Assembly: GCF_900182655.1 (NCBI RefSeq)
Contig: NZ_FXTC01000002.1
Coordinates: 1 to 64,000 of the forward strand
DNA: 64,000 bases
Direction: 5' to 3'
Origin: Chryseobacterium rhizoplanae
GTDB taxonomy: Bacteria > Bacteroidota > Bacteroidia > Flavobacteriales > Weeksellaceae
Numbering within the stretch: the stretch's first letter is position 1; each line of letters begins with the position of its first letter. The position numbers and the translations under genes were made by a program. Below the pieces are notes generated by a model. That model saw nothing but the letters and a program-made list of their open reading frames with translations. It was not told the origin of the DNA and made no database searches. Of this stretch, positions 10,364 to 19,460 are shown piece by piece.

Positions 10364-10381
10364 AACGGGCTTTAGCCCGTT
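10364..10381. repeat. Short perfect palindrome, REP-like
   Basis: AACGGGCT-TT-AGCCCGTT is an 8-bp perfect inverted repeat between two operon genes. Palindromes with this ACGGGCTTTAGCCCGT core are common between genes in Flavobacteriia (from memory). It may tune or protect the transcript. Confidence 0.5.
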
Positions 10382-10390
10382 CCTATTGAA

Positions 10391-11551
10391 CTAGTCTAAG
10401 GCCTGTTTAAGATCTGCAATAATATCTTCCACATTTTCCAAACCTACTGAACAACGAACCAGCCCTGCAGTAATCCCTACTTCATTTCTTTCTTCATCTG
10501 ACAGTTTGGAGTGTGTGGTGGATGCCGGGTGAGTAACGATCGTTCTTGTATCACCTAAATTGGCAGAAAGTGAACACATTTGTATCTTATCTAAAAAGTT
10601 TCTTCCGCCTTCTATTCCTCCTTTGATTTCAAATGCCACGATATTTCCTCCAAGCTTCATCTGCTTTTTGGCAACTTCATAGCTCGGGTGAGATTTCAGG
10701 AATGGATATTTTACTAATTCTACGTTCGGATGGCTTTCTAAAAACTCGGCTACCTTCAATGCATTCTCACAATGTTTTTCTACACGAATGGCCAATGTTT
10801 CGAGGCTTTTTGATAATACCCATGCATTAAAAGGAGACAATGCAGGACCTGTATTTCTTGCGAAAAGATAAATTTCTCTGATCAGGTCTTCTTTTCCTAC
10901 TGCTATTCCTCCTAAAACTCTTCCCTGTCCGTCAATCAATTTCGTTGCTGAATGTACAACAATATCTGCACCATATTTGATGGGCTGCTGAAGATAAGGT
11001 GTTGCAAAACAATTATCTACAACAAATATCAGATTATATTTTTTTGCTATCTGCCCGAAAAATTCAAGGTCAAGAATTTCAATAGCCGGATTGGTGGGAG
11101 TTTCAAGGTATAAGATCTTTGTATTTGGTTTGATGTATTGTTCTACATTTTCCGCATCTTCTGCTTTGAAATAAGAGGTTTCAATATTCCATTTCGGGAA
11201 ATACTTAGTGAATAATGTATGTGTAGAGCCGAAAACTGACTGGCAGCTTACGATATGATCTCCGGCATTCAACAAAGCAGCAAATGTAGAATAGATAGCA
11301 GCCATTCCTGTTGCAAAAGCATATCCGGCTTCCGCACCTTCCATTTTAGCTATTTTATCTGTAAACTCTGTTACGTTAGGATTGGAAAAACGGCTGTATA
11401 AATTTTTAGGTTTTTCTTCAGCAAAGCTTGCTCTCATATCCTCAGCATCCTGAAATATAAAACTTGATGTAAGGTATAATGGCGTAGAATGCTCGTCAAA
11501 CTGGGTTCTTTCAGTCTGAGTTCTTATTGCTGATGTTTCAAAATTTTCCAT
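10391..11551 (-). CDS. metZ: Trans-sulfuration family PLP enzyme, probably O-acyl-homoserine sulfhydrylase
   Basis: A 386-residue cystathionine gamma-synthase-family enzyme that uses pyridoxal phosphate. The phosphate-binding loop reads ATGMAAI (about 80-86), and the Schiff-base lysine is Lys204 in VVHSATKLIDGQG. It probably joins an acylated homoserine with sulfide to give homocysteine. The acyl group is not certain, but the neighbouring MetX-like acyltransferase would supply it. Cystathionine gamma-synthase or gamma-lyase activity cannot be excluded by sequence alone. The start codon follows a 124-base gap that holds a repeat element. Confidence 0.88.
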   Translation of the reverse strand: MENFETSAIRTQTERTQFDEHSTPLYLTSSFIFQDAEDMRASFAEEKPKNLYSRFSNPNVTEFTDKIAKMEGAEAGYAFATGMAAIYSTFAALLNAGDHIVSCQSVFGSTHTLFTKYFPKWNIETSYFKAEDAENVEQYIKPNTKILYLETPTNPAIEILDLEFFGQIAKKYNLIFVVDNCFATPYLQQPIKYGADIVVHSATKLIDGQGRVLGGIAVGKEDLIREIYLFARNTGPALSPFNAWVLSKSLETLAIRVEKHCENALKVAEFLESHPNVELVKYPFLKSHPSYEVAKKQMKLGGNIVAFEIKGGIEGGRNFLDKIQMCSLSANLGDTRTIVTHPASTTHSKLSDEERNEVGITAGLVRCSVGLENVEDIIADLKQALD

Positions 11552-11570
11552 ATAGTTTTAATTGATTTAC

Positions 11571-11670
11571 CAATATAGCAGTCTAACAATGTACCAATGA
11601 AATTCTTCGCTTTGCTCAGAATAACGACACCAATTATCGGCAAACTGATACATTATCAGATTGTTATATT
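11571..11670. repeat. Intergenic inverted-repeat element, copy 1
   Basis: The ends are imperfect inverted repeats: the left end (11571-11598, containing CAGTCTAACAATGTACC) read in reverse resembles the right end (11642-11670, AACTGATACATTATCAGATTG). A second copy lies at 20518-20602, also directly after a stop codon of a minus-strand gene. The centre differs between copies. Confidence 0.6.
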
Positions 11671-11675
11671 AAATA

Positions 11676-13214
11676 TTATTTTGTTTCACTTACTCTTAAA
11701 ATATCCCCGAATACTCCTCTGGCTGTCACCTGTGCTCCGGCTCCGGCTCCCATGATAACGATAGGATTTTCACCATAACTTTCTGTATAAATTTCAAAGA
11801 TTGAATCTGAACCTTTCAGCTGTCCTAATGCAGATGTTGCCGGAACTGAAATCAATTTCACATCCAACTCGCCTTTATCTTTCTGTAGATCACCGTGCAG
11901 ATCCCCCACATATCTCAATACATGCCCGGGTTCCTGATTCTCTTTTATTTTCTGATATTCTTCATCCAGTTCTTCCAATCTTGAAAGGAATTCTGATTTT
12001 GAAACCTCAAGTAAGCTTTCCGGAACAAGATTCTGAATATTGATATCTCCGAATTCATTAATTAAGTCTAATTCTCTCGCCAGAATTAATAACTTTCTAG
12101 CTACGTCATTTCCTGATAAATCTTCTCTCGGATCCGGTTCTGTGTATCCTTTTTCTAATGCTTCGTTGATGATGGTTGAAAATTTATCATCTCTTAAAGA
12201 AAAATTGTTGAACACATAGCTCAGTGTTCCGGAGAACACCCCTTTAATTCTTGTGATATTTTCTCCTGAAAGGTGTAATAATTTGATGGTATCAATTAAG
12301 GGTAATCCCGCACCCACATTGGTTTCATAGAGATAACGTCTGTTGTTTTTATTCAACGTATATCTTAGTTTTCTGTACTCTTCAATCGGAAGGGTATTAA
12401 AAATCTTGTTTGAGGAAACCAGATCGAATCCGTTTTCTGCCAAAGCGTGATAGTTTTTCACAAAATCCTTACTTGCCGTGTTATCCACAACGATAAGGTT
12501 TTCCAGCTGGTTTTCGTTGGAGAAATTAATAAGCTCCTGAACACTTGAAGGATGTTCTGCTGTCAAAACCTCATCACTCCAATTGGCATCAAATCCTTTT
12601 TTGTTGAAGGCTATTTTCTTTGAATTGGCTACCGCCACTACTTTAAAGTCTATTTTTTTACGTCTTTTAATCTCTTCAGAAGATTCCAATACCTGTTGTA
12701 TCAAAGTCTTTCCTACATTTCCATGTCCTATGATCGCCAGATGAACGGTCTTTGGCTTCTTGAAAATTTCAGATTCTATAATGTTTTTTGTTTTTTCGTC
12801 CTGTGAAGAAGTTACTACGATGTTTACTCTGTTCTCTCCCGCAACCTGATTCAGCAATAATGGGAAAACATTGTTTCTTGCCAGCTCAGCAAAAACTTTA
12901 TTGAAATCTTCTGCCACAAAACCGATGACAGAAACATTATTGATACTGTAGATCTGGGAAACTTTTCCAGATTTTCTTTCTGCTTCAAATTCATCGATAA
13001 GGCAAGCGACTGCTTTTTCAGCATCATTTTCCTGAACCAGAATAGAAATTCCGTTTTCTATCGCTTGCTGAGAGATTACTCCTACACTGATACGCGCTAA
13101 AGTAAGCGCTTTAAAAATTCGTCCGTCAATCCCGATTTCTCCCAGGAAATCTTCTCCTTCAAATTTGACGATTGACCTGTTCTTCAAAAATTTTATTTCG
13201 TTAGCATTTTTCAT
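11676..13214 (-). CDS. Homoserine dehydrogenase with N-terminal ACT domains
   Basis: Reduces aspartate semialdehyde to homoserine. Residues 1-160 look like the tandem ACT regulatory domains of aspartokinase (FKALTLARISVGVISQQ, VSVIGFVAEDF). The rest is a homoserine dehydrogenase with the nucleotide-binding motif IIGHGNVGKT near 165 and the catalytic region ETNVGAGLPLIDT near 300. At 512 residues it is ThrA without its kinase catalytic domain. Its start overlaps the metX stop by one base, so it is translationally coupled to that gene and behind the SAM riboswitch. I infer a methionine-dedicated isozyme; the ACT ligand is unknown. Confidence 0.9.
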   Translation of the reverse strand: MKNANEIKFLKNRSIVKFEGEDFLGEIGIDGRIFKALTLARISVGVISQQAIENGISILVQENDAEKAVACLIDEFEAERKSGKVSQIYSINNVSVIGFVAEDFNKVFAELARNNVFPLLLNQVAGENRVNIVVTSSQDEKTKNIIESEIFKKPKTVHLAIIGHGNVGKTLIQQVLESSEEIKRRKKIDFKVVAVANSKKIAFNKKGFDANWSDEVLTAEHPSSVQELINFSNENQLENLIVVDNTASKDFVKNYHALAENGFDLVSSNKIFNTLPIEEYRKLRYTLNKNNRRYLYETNVGAGLPLIDTIKLLHLSGENITRIKGVFSGTLSYVFNNFSLRDDKFSTIINEALEKGYTEPDPREDLSGNDVARKLLILARELDLINEFGDINIQNLVPESLLEVSKSEFLSRLEELDEEYQKIKENQEPGHVLRYVGDLHGDLQKDKGELDVKLISVPATSALGQLKGSDSIFEIYTESYGENPIVIMGAGAGAQVTARGVFGDILRVSETK

Positions 13215-14158
13215 TACTTCTGTAAAATGTTTTTAATGATATTATTTAATTGTTGATATTCCATTAGGAAGGCATCATGCCCGTGTATAGATTGGATCTC
13301 GTGATAAGAAACATTCTTATTTTTCTCTTTTAAGTTTTCAAAACACATTCGGATTTCAGAAGCCGGGAAGAATAAGTCTGTATCTACAGAGATCATGTGC
13401 ATTCGTGCCTGTATGTTCTCTAGTGCTGTTTCATCAGCATTTATATTCATCAAGAGATGATTCATCAGTTTGTATGCTTTTAAACTAAACCTTTCGTTTA
13501 GCGCATTACCATGATAAACCAGCCAGTCTTCTGATTCCAGGCGTTGTTTTTCCTGGTTATATTGGTTTTGAAATCTGTCATTGAGTGACTGTGGCGTTCT
13601 GTAACACAACATAGCATGAATTCTTGCTTTCTGTAGTGGCTCCTCTTTATCATTCAATAAAAATTTCTGAACCAGACATTGCGCATGAAGCCAGTCGTGT
13701 GTCCTGTAATCACAGGCTATAGGAATAAATATTTCTGCGAGATCCGGCTGCTTGGCAAGCATTTCCCACGCAATCCCTCCTCCCAGAGAGCCTCCAATAA
13801 TGGCATATAAGTTTTTGATATGTAAAGCTTCAAGCCCTTTTAAAAATATCGCTGCGATATCTGAAGGGGTAAAATCTTCATAGTCTTCAATTAAAAAATC
13901 GTCATAACCGTTTCCGGGTATATTGAAACACAGAACAGTGTATTGATCAGTATCAACAATCTGATTTTCTCCCACCAACTTTTTCCACCAGCCTTTTTCT
14001 CCGGATACCTCTGAGTTTCCGGTAAGGGCATGATTGATTAAAATGATGGGTGCTGTAAACAGATCTTTCCCAAAAAGCTGATAGCTTAACGGGATATGGT
14101 ATTCCTTTTGGGAATTGGTTTGATACGAAAGATTTATATAGTTTAGTTCTGTTTTCAA
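13214..14158 (-). CDS. metX: MetX-like homoserine O-acyltransferase (alpha/beta hydrolase fold)
   Basis: Probably acylates homoserine to start methionine synthesis. The 314-residue protein has the nucleophile elbow GGSLGGG with Ser124, an acid at about Asp261 in VDTDLFFP, and His294 in GHDAFL. The last motif is characteristic of the MetX family. It is shorter than typical MetX (350-380 residues), mainly in the lid region. Acetyl versus succinyl donor cannot be read from sequence. It is the first gene after the SAM-I riboswitch, with a leader of about 190 bases, and overlaps the homoserine dehydrogenase start. The context strongly supports the call. Confidence 0.88.
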   Translation of the reverse strand: MKTELNYINLSYQTNSQKEYHIPLSYQLFGKDLFTAPIILINHALTGNSEVSGEKGWWKKLVGENQIVDTDQYTVLCFNIPGNGYDDFLIEDYEDFTPSDIAAIFLKGLEALHIKNLYAIIGGSLGGGIAWEMLAKQPDLAEIFIPIACDYRTHDWLHAQCLVQKFLLNDKEEPLQKARIHAMLCYRTPQSLNDRFQNQYNQEKQRLESEDWLVYHGNALNERFSLKAYKLMNHLLMNINADETALENIQARMHMISVDTDLFFPASEIRMCFENLKEKNKNVSYHEIQSIHGHDAFLMEYQQLNNIIKNILQK

Positions 14159-14226
14159 TTCTATTATATTTTAATACAAATACAATTGAAAATGCCACAG
14201 GAAATGGCTGAAAAGAACTTCAGTAA

Positions 14227-14329
14227 GTTATCTGTCCAAAATACTTTGGTAGAACGTAGCACCTTCTTTGCTTGCGCAAAGGGTTGCTAAGGTTTCATAG
14301 GGTCTAATCCCTCAACCTTTCTTGATAAC
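14227..14329 (-). ncRNA. SAM-I (S-box) riboswitch
   Basis: Read on the minus strand, the element opens with GTTATCAAG and closes with GATAAC, which pair as helix P1. Between them are the family's invariant stretches: GAAAGGTTGAGGGATTAGACCC, TATGAAACCTTAGCAACCC (the kink-turn and SAM-binding strands), then AAGGTGCTACGTTCTACC. It lies in the leader of the metX-like gene, between a consensus promoter (14359-14388) and the start codon. The expression platform is unclear: a small GCCA/TGGC hairpin near 14190-14206 with a following ATTTTC could be a weak terminator, or control may be translational. Confidence 0.95.
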
Positions 14330-14358
14330 ATTTTCAATATTTAAATGAACGAATGGTG

Positions 14359-14388
14359 CAAAGGTAGTTCTTTTCTTTTAATTTCAAA
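14359..14388 (-). promoter_or_regulatory. Promoter of the riboswitch-controlled methionine operon
   Basis: On the minus strand TTTG (14385-14388), 18 bases and TACCTTTG (14359-14366) match the Bacteroidota -33/-7 consensus. The start site would be near 14352, just ahead of riboswitch helix P1. Confidence 0.75.
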
Positions 14389-14519
14389 AAAAAATTATTT
14401 TAATATTTAAAAAAGCCCTTAAATACAAGTATTCCAAGAGCATATTAATAATTGTTCAGATGAAAAAAATTGGAATTATTTTTCAAAAAAACTAACTTCG
14501 TATGGAAAAATGATGAGAT

Positions 14520-17135
14520 ATGACCGCCGAAAAAGAAAGATTACAAGATACCAAATGGAAAAACTGGGGCCCTTATGTAAGCAACCGGCAGTGGGGAAAT
14601 GTACGTGAGGATTACAGCTCAAACGGGAATGCCTGGGATTTTACCAATCACAATAACGCTGAAAATTATGCTTACCGCTGGGGTGAGGAAGGCATCGCCG
14701 GAATTTCTGATGTAAAACAGTTATTCTGTTTTGCTTTTTCATTTTGGAACAGGAAAGATAAAATGGTAAAAGAACGGTTCTTCGGATTGAGTAACCCTCA
14801 GGGGAATCATGGTGAAGACATCAAAGAAATCTTTTATTATCTGGATAATACACCTACTCACAGCTATATGAAAATGGTGTATAAATACCCGATCAACGAG
14901 TTTCCTTATGATGAACTTCTTGCTGAAAATGGAAGACGTAGTAAAAAGGAACCGGAATATGAGATTTTCGATACCGGAATTTTTGATAATGATGAGTATT
15001 TCGATATTTTCATTGAATACTGTAAAGCTGATCACAACGATATCCTGGCCAGAGTAACCGTCTGCAACCGAAGCCAGCATGATGCACCTATTGTCGTAGC
15101 ACCCACTGCGTGGTTCAGAAATAACTGGAAATGGGGATATAACACTTATAAGGCAGAGCTCAATGCTTCTGATGACGGAAGTATCAATATAGGACACGAC
15201 AGTATTTCGATCAAAAAAGTCTATTCGCGAAATACAAATGCACAAAGTGTATTCTGTGATAACGAGACCAATACCTCTAAGCTTTACGGAGCACCTAAAA
15301 CAGAGAATACTTATTTCAAAGATGGCATCAATAATTTTATTATTCATCGGGGAGATACTGTAAATCCTGAAAAAAGGGGAACAAAAGCATCTTTTCTGAT
15401 TGATGAAATGGTGGGTGCAGGAGAATCTAAAATTTTTGAATTCAGATTGTGTCCTGACGAGACGGACGAACCTTTTGGAAATTTCGATACTATTTTCAGT
15501 ACACGACAATCTGAAGCGGAAGAGTTTTATAACGATATCCAGAATGATACGGTAAATGAAGATGAGAGAAATGTTCAGCGACAGGCTTTTGCAGGACTTC
15601 TCTGGAATAAGCAGTTCTATCACTACAATATAGGAAAATGGCTGAAAGGTGATCCCAATTTTGAAGCTCCAAGAAATTTCAGTGAGTATGTAAGAAATAC
15701 GGAATGGAATCATCTTCACAATAAGGATATTATTTCCATGCCTGATAAATGGGAATATCCATGGTATGCTACCTGGGATCTGGCGTTCCACTGTGTTCCT
15801 TTTTCCATTATAGATGCAGAATTTGCCAAAGGACAGCTTTTATTGCTTACGAAAGAATGGTATATGCATCCCAACGGACAGCTTCCTGCCTATGAATGGA
15901 ATATGAGTGATGTAAATCCACCTGTACATGCATGGTCCTGCTTCCGGGTTTTTAAAATTGATGAAAAAAACAATGGAAAACCGGATTTATTATTTTTGGA
16001 AAAGGTATTTCAAAAGTTACTGCTGAATTTTACGTGGTGGGTAAACAGAAAGGATAAAAACGGTAAAAATATTTTTGGAGGAGGCTTTCTTGGCCTCGAT
16101 AATATTGGTGCTTTTGACCGGAATATGGTTTTAAAGGACGGCCAGCATCTTGAACAGGCAGACGGAACAAGCTGGATGGCTATGTATGCATTGAATATGA
16201 TGCGTATCGCCATGGAACTTGCCCAGTATTATCAGGTGTATGAAGATATGGCGATCAAATTTTTTGAACATTATCTTTATATCGCTGAAGCGATGGAAAA
16301 CCTGGGTGAGGGAACGAAAGGACTGTGGAACGAGGAAGACGGTTTCTTCTATGATGTATTGCAGCTTGGAAACGGAGACAGTGTTTCTTTAAGATTAAGA
16401 AGTATTGTAGGTTTGATTCCAATGTTTGCTGTTGAGATCGTAGACCACCGCTTATTGGAAAAGATGCCGAATTTCAGAAGCAGAATGGAATGGATCTTAA
16501 AAAATAAACCGGAACTCACCAAACTTGTTTCTCACTGGGACGAGGAAGGGCACGGCAGAAAACACCTGATGAGTATCCTTCGTAAAAACAGACTGACAAA
16601 GGTTTTGACCAGGATGCTTGATGAAAATGAGTTTCTAAGTTCTTATGGAATCCGTGCAATGTCTAAGGTATATGAAGAGAATCCTTTTGTATTTTCTGTG
16701 CATGGGAGTCAGAATATGGTGTATTATACTCCTGCAGAAAGTGACAGCCGAATGTTTGGCGGAAACAGCAACTGGCGCGGACCGATATGGTTTCCTATCA
16801 ACTTTTTGATTGTGGAAAGCCTGCAGCGTTTTCATTATTATTATGGAAACAGTCTGAAAGTAGAACTTCCAACGGGAAGCGGTGATAAAAGAAATCTTGA
16901 TGAAGTAGCTCAAAATATAAGCAAAAGACTCTGTTCTCTATTTTTAAAGGATGAACATGGGCAGCGCGCCTTCAACGGAGGTAATCCAAAATTCAATTAT
17001 GATGAACACTTCAGAGATTACATCACCTTTTTTGAATATTTCCATGGAGATAACGGCCGTGGTGTAGGAGCTTCCCATCAGACGGGATGGACAGCCACTG
17101 TAGCAAAACTGATAAAACCAAGACTTACCTTTTAA
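14520..17135 (+). CDS. GH63-like glucosidase (MGH1-type glycoside hydrolase)
   Basis: An 871-residue glycoside hydrolase without a visible signal peptide, so probably cytosolic. The N-terminal third is beta-rich; the C-terminal two-thirds (about 340-870) form the (alpha/alpha)6 barrel of GH63-type enzymes. WYATWDLAFHC (about 415) carries the candidate acid aspartate, NWRGPIWFP (about 755) is a signature of the clan, and ASHQTGWTATVAKLI closes the barrel. Relatives are inverting alpha-glucosidases or related enzymes on glucosyl-glycerate and oligosaccharides; the substrate is not predictable here. It stands alone, divergent from the methionine operon, with a bidirectional terminator after it. 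Confidence 0.85.
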   Translation: MTAEKERLQDTKWKNWGPYVSNRQWGNVREDYSSNGNAWDFTNHNNAENYAYRWGEEGIAGISDVKQLFCFAFSFWNRKDKMVKERFFGLSNPQGNHGEDIKEIFYYLDNTPTHSYMKMVYKYPINEFPYDELLAENGRRSKKEPEYEIFDTGIFDNDEYFDIFIEYCKADHNDILARVTVCNRSQHDAPIVVAPTAWFRNNWKWGYNTYKAELNASDDGSINIGHDSISIKKVYSRNTNAQSVFCDNETNTSKLYGAPKTENTYFKDGINNFIIHRGDTVNPEKRGTKASFLIDEMVGAGESKIFEFRLCPDETDEPFGNFDTIFSTRQSEAEEFYNDIQNDTVNEDERNVQRQAFAGLLWNKQFYHYNIGKWLKGDPNFEAPRNFSEYVRNTEWNHLHNKDIISMPDKWEYPWYATWDLAFHCVPFSIIDAEFAKGQLLLLTKEWYMHPNGQLPAYEWNMSDVNPPVHAWSCFRVFKIDEKNNGKPDLLFLEKVFQKLLLNFTWWVNRKDKNGKNIFGGGFLGLDNIGAFDRNMVLKDGQHLEQADGTSWMAMYALNMMRIAMELAQYYQVYEDMAIKFFEHYLYIAEAMENLGEGTKGLWNEEDGFFYDVLQLGNGDSVSLRLRSIVGLIPMFAVEIVDHRLLEKMPNFRSRMEWILKNKPELTKLVSHWDEEGHGRKHLMSILRKNRLTKVLTRMLDENEFLSSYGIRAMSKVYEENPFVFSVHGSQNMVYYTPAESDSRMFGGNSNWRGPIWFPINFLIVESLQRFHYYYGNSLKVELPTGSGDKRNLDEVAQNISKRLCSLFLKDEHGQRAFNGGNPKFNYDEHFRDYITFFEYFHGDNGRGVGASHQTGWTATVAKLIKPRLTF

Positions 17136-17165
17136 TAAGCAATGAGTGATAGGTAATGAGCAATA

Positions 17166-17194
17166 AAAAAGCCGGATATGTTATCCGGCTTTTT
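17166..17194. terminator. Bidirectional terminator
   Basis: AAAAAGCCGGATA-TGT-TATCCGGCTTTTT gives an 8-bp GC-rich stem with A and T tails on either side. It serves the glucosidase gene on plus and the OsmC gene on minus. Confidence 0.9.
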
Positions 17195-17212
17195 CTATTT
17201 TTAAATAAGAGA

Positions 17213-17632
17213 TTAAATTTTTTCTCCGTTCACATAGACTTCGTATCCGATTTCTACATTCGGTTCTAAGGTTTTGGATACGGAACAATATTTTTCAAAA
17301 GAAAGTTCTGCTGCTTTCTGTGCTTTTTTAGGATCAATTTCTCCTTCTAAAAGGAACTTAACGTTAATAGATTTAAAAGGTTTTGCATCATCTACCTGTA
17401 CCCTTTCTCCTTCAACCTCTGCCTGAAAGCCTGTAATGTTCTGACGCTGCTTCTTTAAAATAGAAACCACATCAATTCCGCTGCAGCCAGCGACAGCCAT
17501 CAACACGCTTTCCATTGGAGAAACTCCTTTTGCTCCTGGCTGTGAAGTATTATCCAAAAGAATAGAATTCCCCTGCGCATTGGTACATTCAAATAAAAAA
17601 TCGTCGTTTATTCTGTTAAGTGTAATTTTCAT
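17213..17632 (-). CDS. OsmC family protein
   Basis: A 139-residue OsmC/Ohr-fold protein of the YhfA type. The redox-active pair is visible as one cysteine in VAGCSGIDVVSIL (about 50) and one in FEKYCSVSKTLE (about 113). Family members reduce organic hydroperoxides with thiol reductants, or are of unclear role. It starts 27 bases after the DUF58 stop and may be cotranscribed at the end of that cluster, though nothing links it functionally. Confidence 0.9.
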   Translation of the reverse strand: MKITLNRINDDFLFECTNAQGNSILLDNTSQPGAKGVSPMESVLMAVAGCSGIDVVSILKKQRQNITGFQAEVEGERVQVDDAKPFKSINVKFLLEGEIDPKKAQKAAELSFEKYCSVSKTLEPNVEIGYEVYVNGEKI

Positions 17633-17659
17633 TGTGTATTGCTTATTGCTTCTGCAAAG

Positions 17660-18982
17660 TTATAAAATTCCTCTCGCTTTTATCTCCAGATATTTATTGA
17701 TAACATCGATATTCAAATTTTCCGGAAGAGTATATACCGTATAAATTCCATATTTGCGGAGTTCCTGAATGATCAGTTTCTTTTCAAATTCAAATTTTTC
17801 AGCGATGATCTCATCGTAAATTTCCTGCATATTTTCAGGATTCTTATTGATGAGCGTCTGCAGTTCTGAGTTTTTGAAAAATACAACTACCAGTAAATGG
17901 TTTTTAGCAATACCACGAAGATATTTCAACTGTCGGTTAAGCCCGTCCAATGTTTCAAAGTTCGTAAAAAGCAGAATTAAGCTTCTTTGATTGATGGAAT
18001 ATTTTACATCCTGATACAAACGGTTGAAATCACTTTCAAAAAAATCTGTTTTGATATTATAAAGTGCTTCAGAGATTTTTTTCAGTTGACCTGATTTATT
18101 ATCAGCGGCAATTTTATTTTCAGCTTTTTTAGAAAAAGTCATCATACCGGCTCTGTCTCCTTTTCTCAAAATAATATGAGACAGCGCCATGGTTGCATTG
18201 ATGGAATAGTCCAGCAAACTTAATCCATTGAAAGGCATTTTCATGGTTCTTCCTTTATCAATCAGCATAAAAATACGTTGTGCTTTTTCATCCTGAAACT
18301 GGTTTACCATTAAACGGTTCGTTTTGGAAGTTGCTTTCCAGTTGATCGTTCTGATATCATCTCCAGGGACATATTCTTTGATCTGCTCAAACTCCATGGT
18401 GTGTCCCAGTTTTCTGACCTTTTTAATTCCACCCAATAAAAACTCACTTTGAATGGCCATCAGTTCATATTTTCTGAGATGGATAAATGATGGATAGGAA
18501 GGTAAGACAGCATCCTTCTGGAAAATAAATCTTTTTGAGATCAATCCTAACGGTGAGGATGCGTAAATATTCAGTCCTCCGAAATGATATTCTCCTCTTT
18601 CTTTAGGTTCTAATGAATATTGAAAGAATGTATTCGCTCCTGAAGCAATCTGTTTTTCAATCAGAAAATCTCTTTTCTGAAACTGGAATGGAATTTCATC
18701 AATAATTTTAGCATCTATGGTAAAATTGTAATTATTTTTAATATCAATTTTAACAAAATTCTCATCGCCATTGGACAATTTTTCCGGCAAAATTCTCTGA
18801 ACCTGTAATGCATTCTTTTGATTAAAAAGCAATAGGAAATCTACCATTGTCGCCAAAAAGCAGATCAACAGTGCAATATGGGCTGCCCACATCAGCACCG
18901 GAAAGAAAAATGCCAGGACATACAGAATCCCCACTCCGATGAGTGTAAAAAAGAAACGTGTATTGATGTATAAGTTTTTCAT
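17660..18982 (-). CDS. DUF58 domain membrane protein
   Basis: A 440-residue protein with two membrane helices at the N-terminus (about 9-55), then a beta domain, and a C-terminal vWA-like DUF58 domain. The hallmark segment GDDIRTINWKATSKTNRLMV is at about 205-225, and a likely metal-site stretch LIDKGRTMKMP follows. DUF58 proteins are regularly encoded beside a MoxR ATPase and are thought to work with it in envelope assembly or stress tolerance. Here the MoxR gene is upstream but separated from it by the four-helix-bundle gene. Confidence 0.9.
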   Translation of the reverse strand: MKNLYINTRFFFTLIGVGILYVLAFFFPVLMWAAHIALLICFLATMVDFLLLFNQKNALQVQRILPEKLSNGDENFVKIDIKNNYNFTIDAKIIDEIPFQFQKRDFLIEKQIASGANTFFQYSLEPKERGEYHFGGLNIYASSPLGLISKRFIFQKDAVLPSYPSFIHLRKYELMAIQSEFLLGGIKKVRKLGHTMEFEQIKEYVPGDDIRTINWKATSKTNRLMVNQFQDEKAQRIFMLIDKGRTMKMPFNGLSLLDYSINATMALSHIILRKGDRAGMMTFSKKAENKIAADNKSGQLKKISEALYNIKTDFFESDFNRLYQDVKYSINQRSLILLFTNFETLDGLNRQLKYLRGIAKNHLLVVVFFKNSELQTLINKNPENMQEIYDEIIAEKFEFEKKLIIQELRKYGIYTVYTLPENLNIDVINKYLEIKARGIL

Positions 18983-18986
18983 TGGT

Positions 18987-19460
18987 TAGGTTGCAGGTTG
19001 CAGATAAAAGGTTTTAGGTGGACGTTTATTAGCTCTATCTCTTTCATTATTATTGTTGGAGAGAGTTTATTAAGCCATTCAACATCTTTGATATTTCTAT
19101 AATCCCCTGATTTAATTTTAAATACTCATCTTCGCTTAAAAAATTGAGATTTTTTGAAATAATTAATTGTGTTTCTACTTCTGCACAACTGCCTCTTGAT
19201 ATTTTTAAAAATTGCAGATAATCAGGTTTACTTCTTCTTGAATTCTCCTCTGCAATATTGGAGGGTATAGAAATGGCGGCTCGTCTGATTTGTGATATTA
19301 ATCCGTAGATTTCATCCCTAGGAAAGGCTTCTGTAGTTTTGTAAATTTCAGTAACAAAATCAATAGACTTCTGCCAAACTAAAAGCTTTTTAAAATTCGC
19401 CATATATACTAATTTTGTTTTTTAAACATTCACCCACTATCACCTGCTACCTGCCACCTA
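18987..19460. repeat. Imperfect inverted repeats bounding a four-helix-bundle gene
   Basis: The left repeat at 18987-19006 contains TAGGTTGCAGGTTGCAG. The right repeat at 19438-19460, read on the minus strand, contains TAGGTGGCAGGTAGCAG. They face each other around the gene at 19050-19403. A related repeat pair without a gene occurs at 34857-34975. Confidence 0.55.
19050..19403 (-). CDS. Four-helix-bundle protein (23S rRNA intervening-sequence/S23 family)
   Basis: A 117-residue all-helical protein. FKKLLVWQKSIDFVTEIY, FPRDEIYGLISQIRRAAISI and IPSNIAEENSR are the signature stretches of the family found in 23S rRNA intervening sequences and as free-standing genes in many Bacteroidota. The same fold occurs in the Avd accessory protein of diversity-generating retroelements, but no reverse transcriptase or template repeat is present here. 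It interrupts the conserved MoxR-DUF58 gene pair and is bounded by inverted repeats, which suggests insertion. Function unknown; it may bind nucleic acid. Confidence 0.85.
   Translation of the reverse strand: MANFKKLLVWQKSIDFVTEIYKTTEAFPRDEIYGLISQIRRAAISIPSNIAEENSRRSKPDYLQFLKISRGSCAEVETQLIISKNLNFLSEDEYLKLNQGIIEISKMLNGLINSLQQ

Noticed and set aside
13953..14198. 81-codon minus-strand frame overlapping the metX start and the riboswitch leader
   Set aside because: It is out of frame with metX and would lie partly in the leader; metX explains the region.
14739..15791. Minus-strand frame of 350 codons inside the GH63-like gene
   Set aside because: The plus-strand protein has full GH63-type motifs across this span, and the antisense product is low in recognisable structure.
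19050..19403. Diversity-generating retroelement accessory gene (avd)
   Set aside because: The fold is shared, but there is no reverse transcriptase, template repeat or variable repeat in the window.
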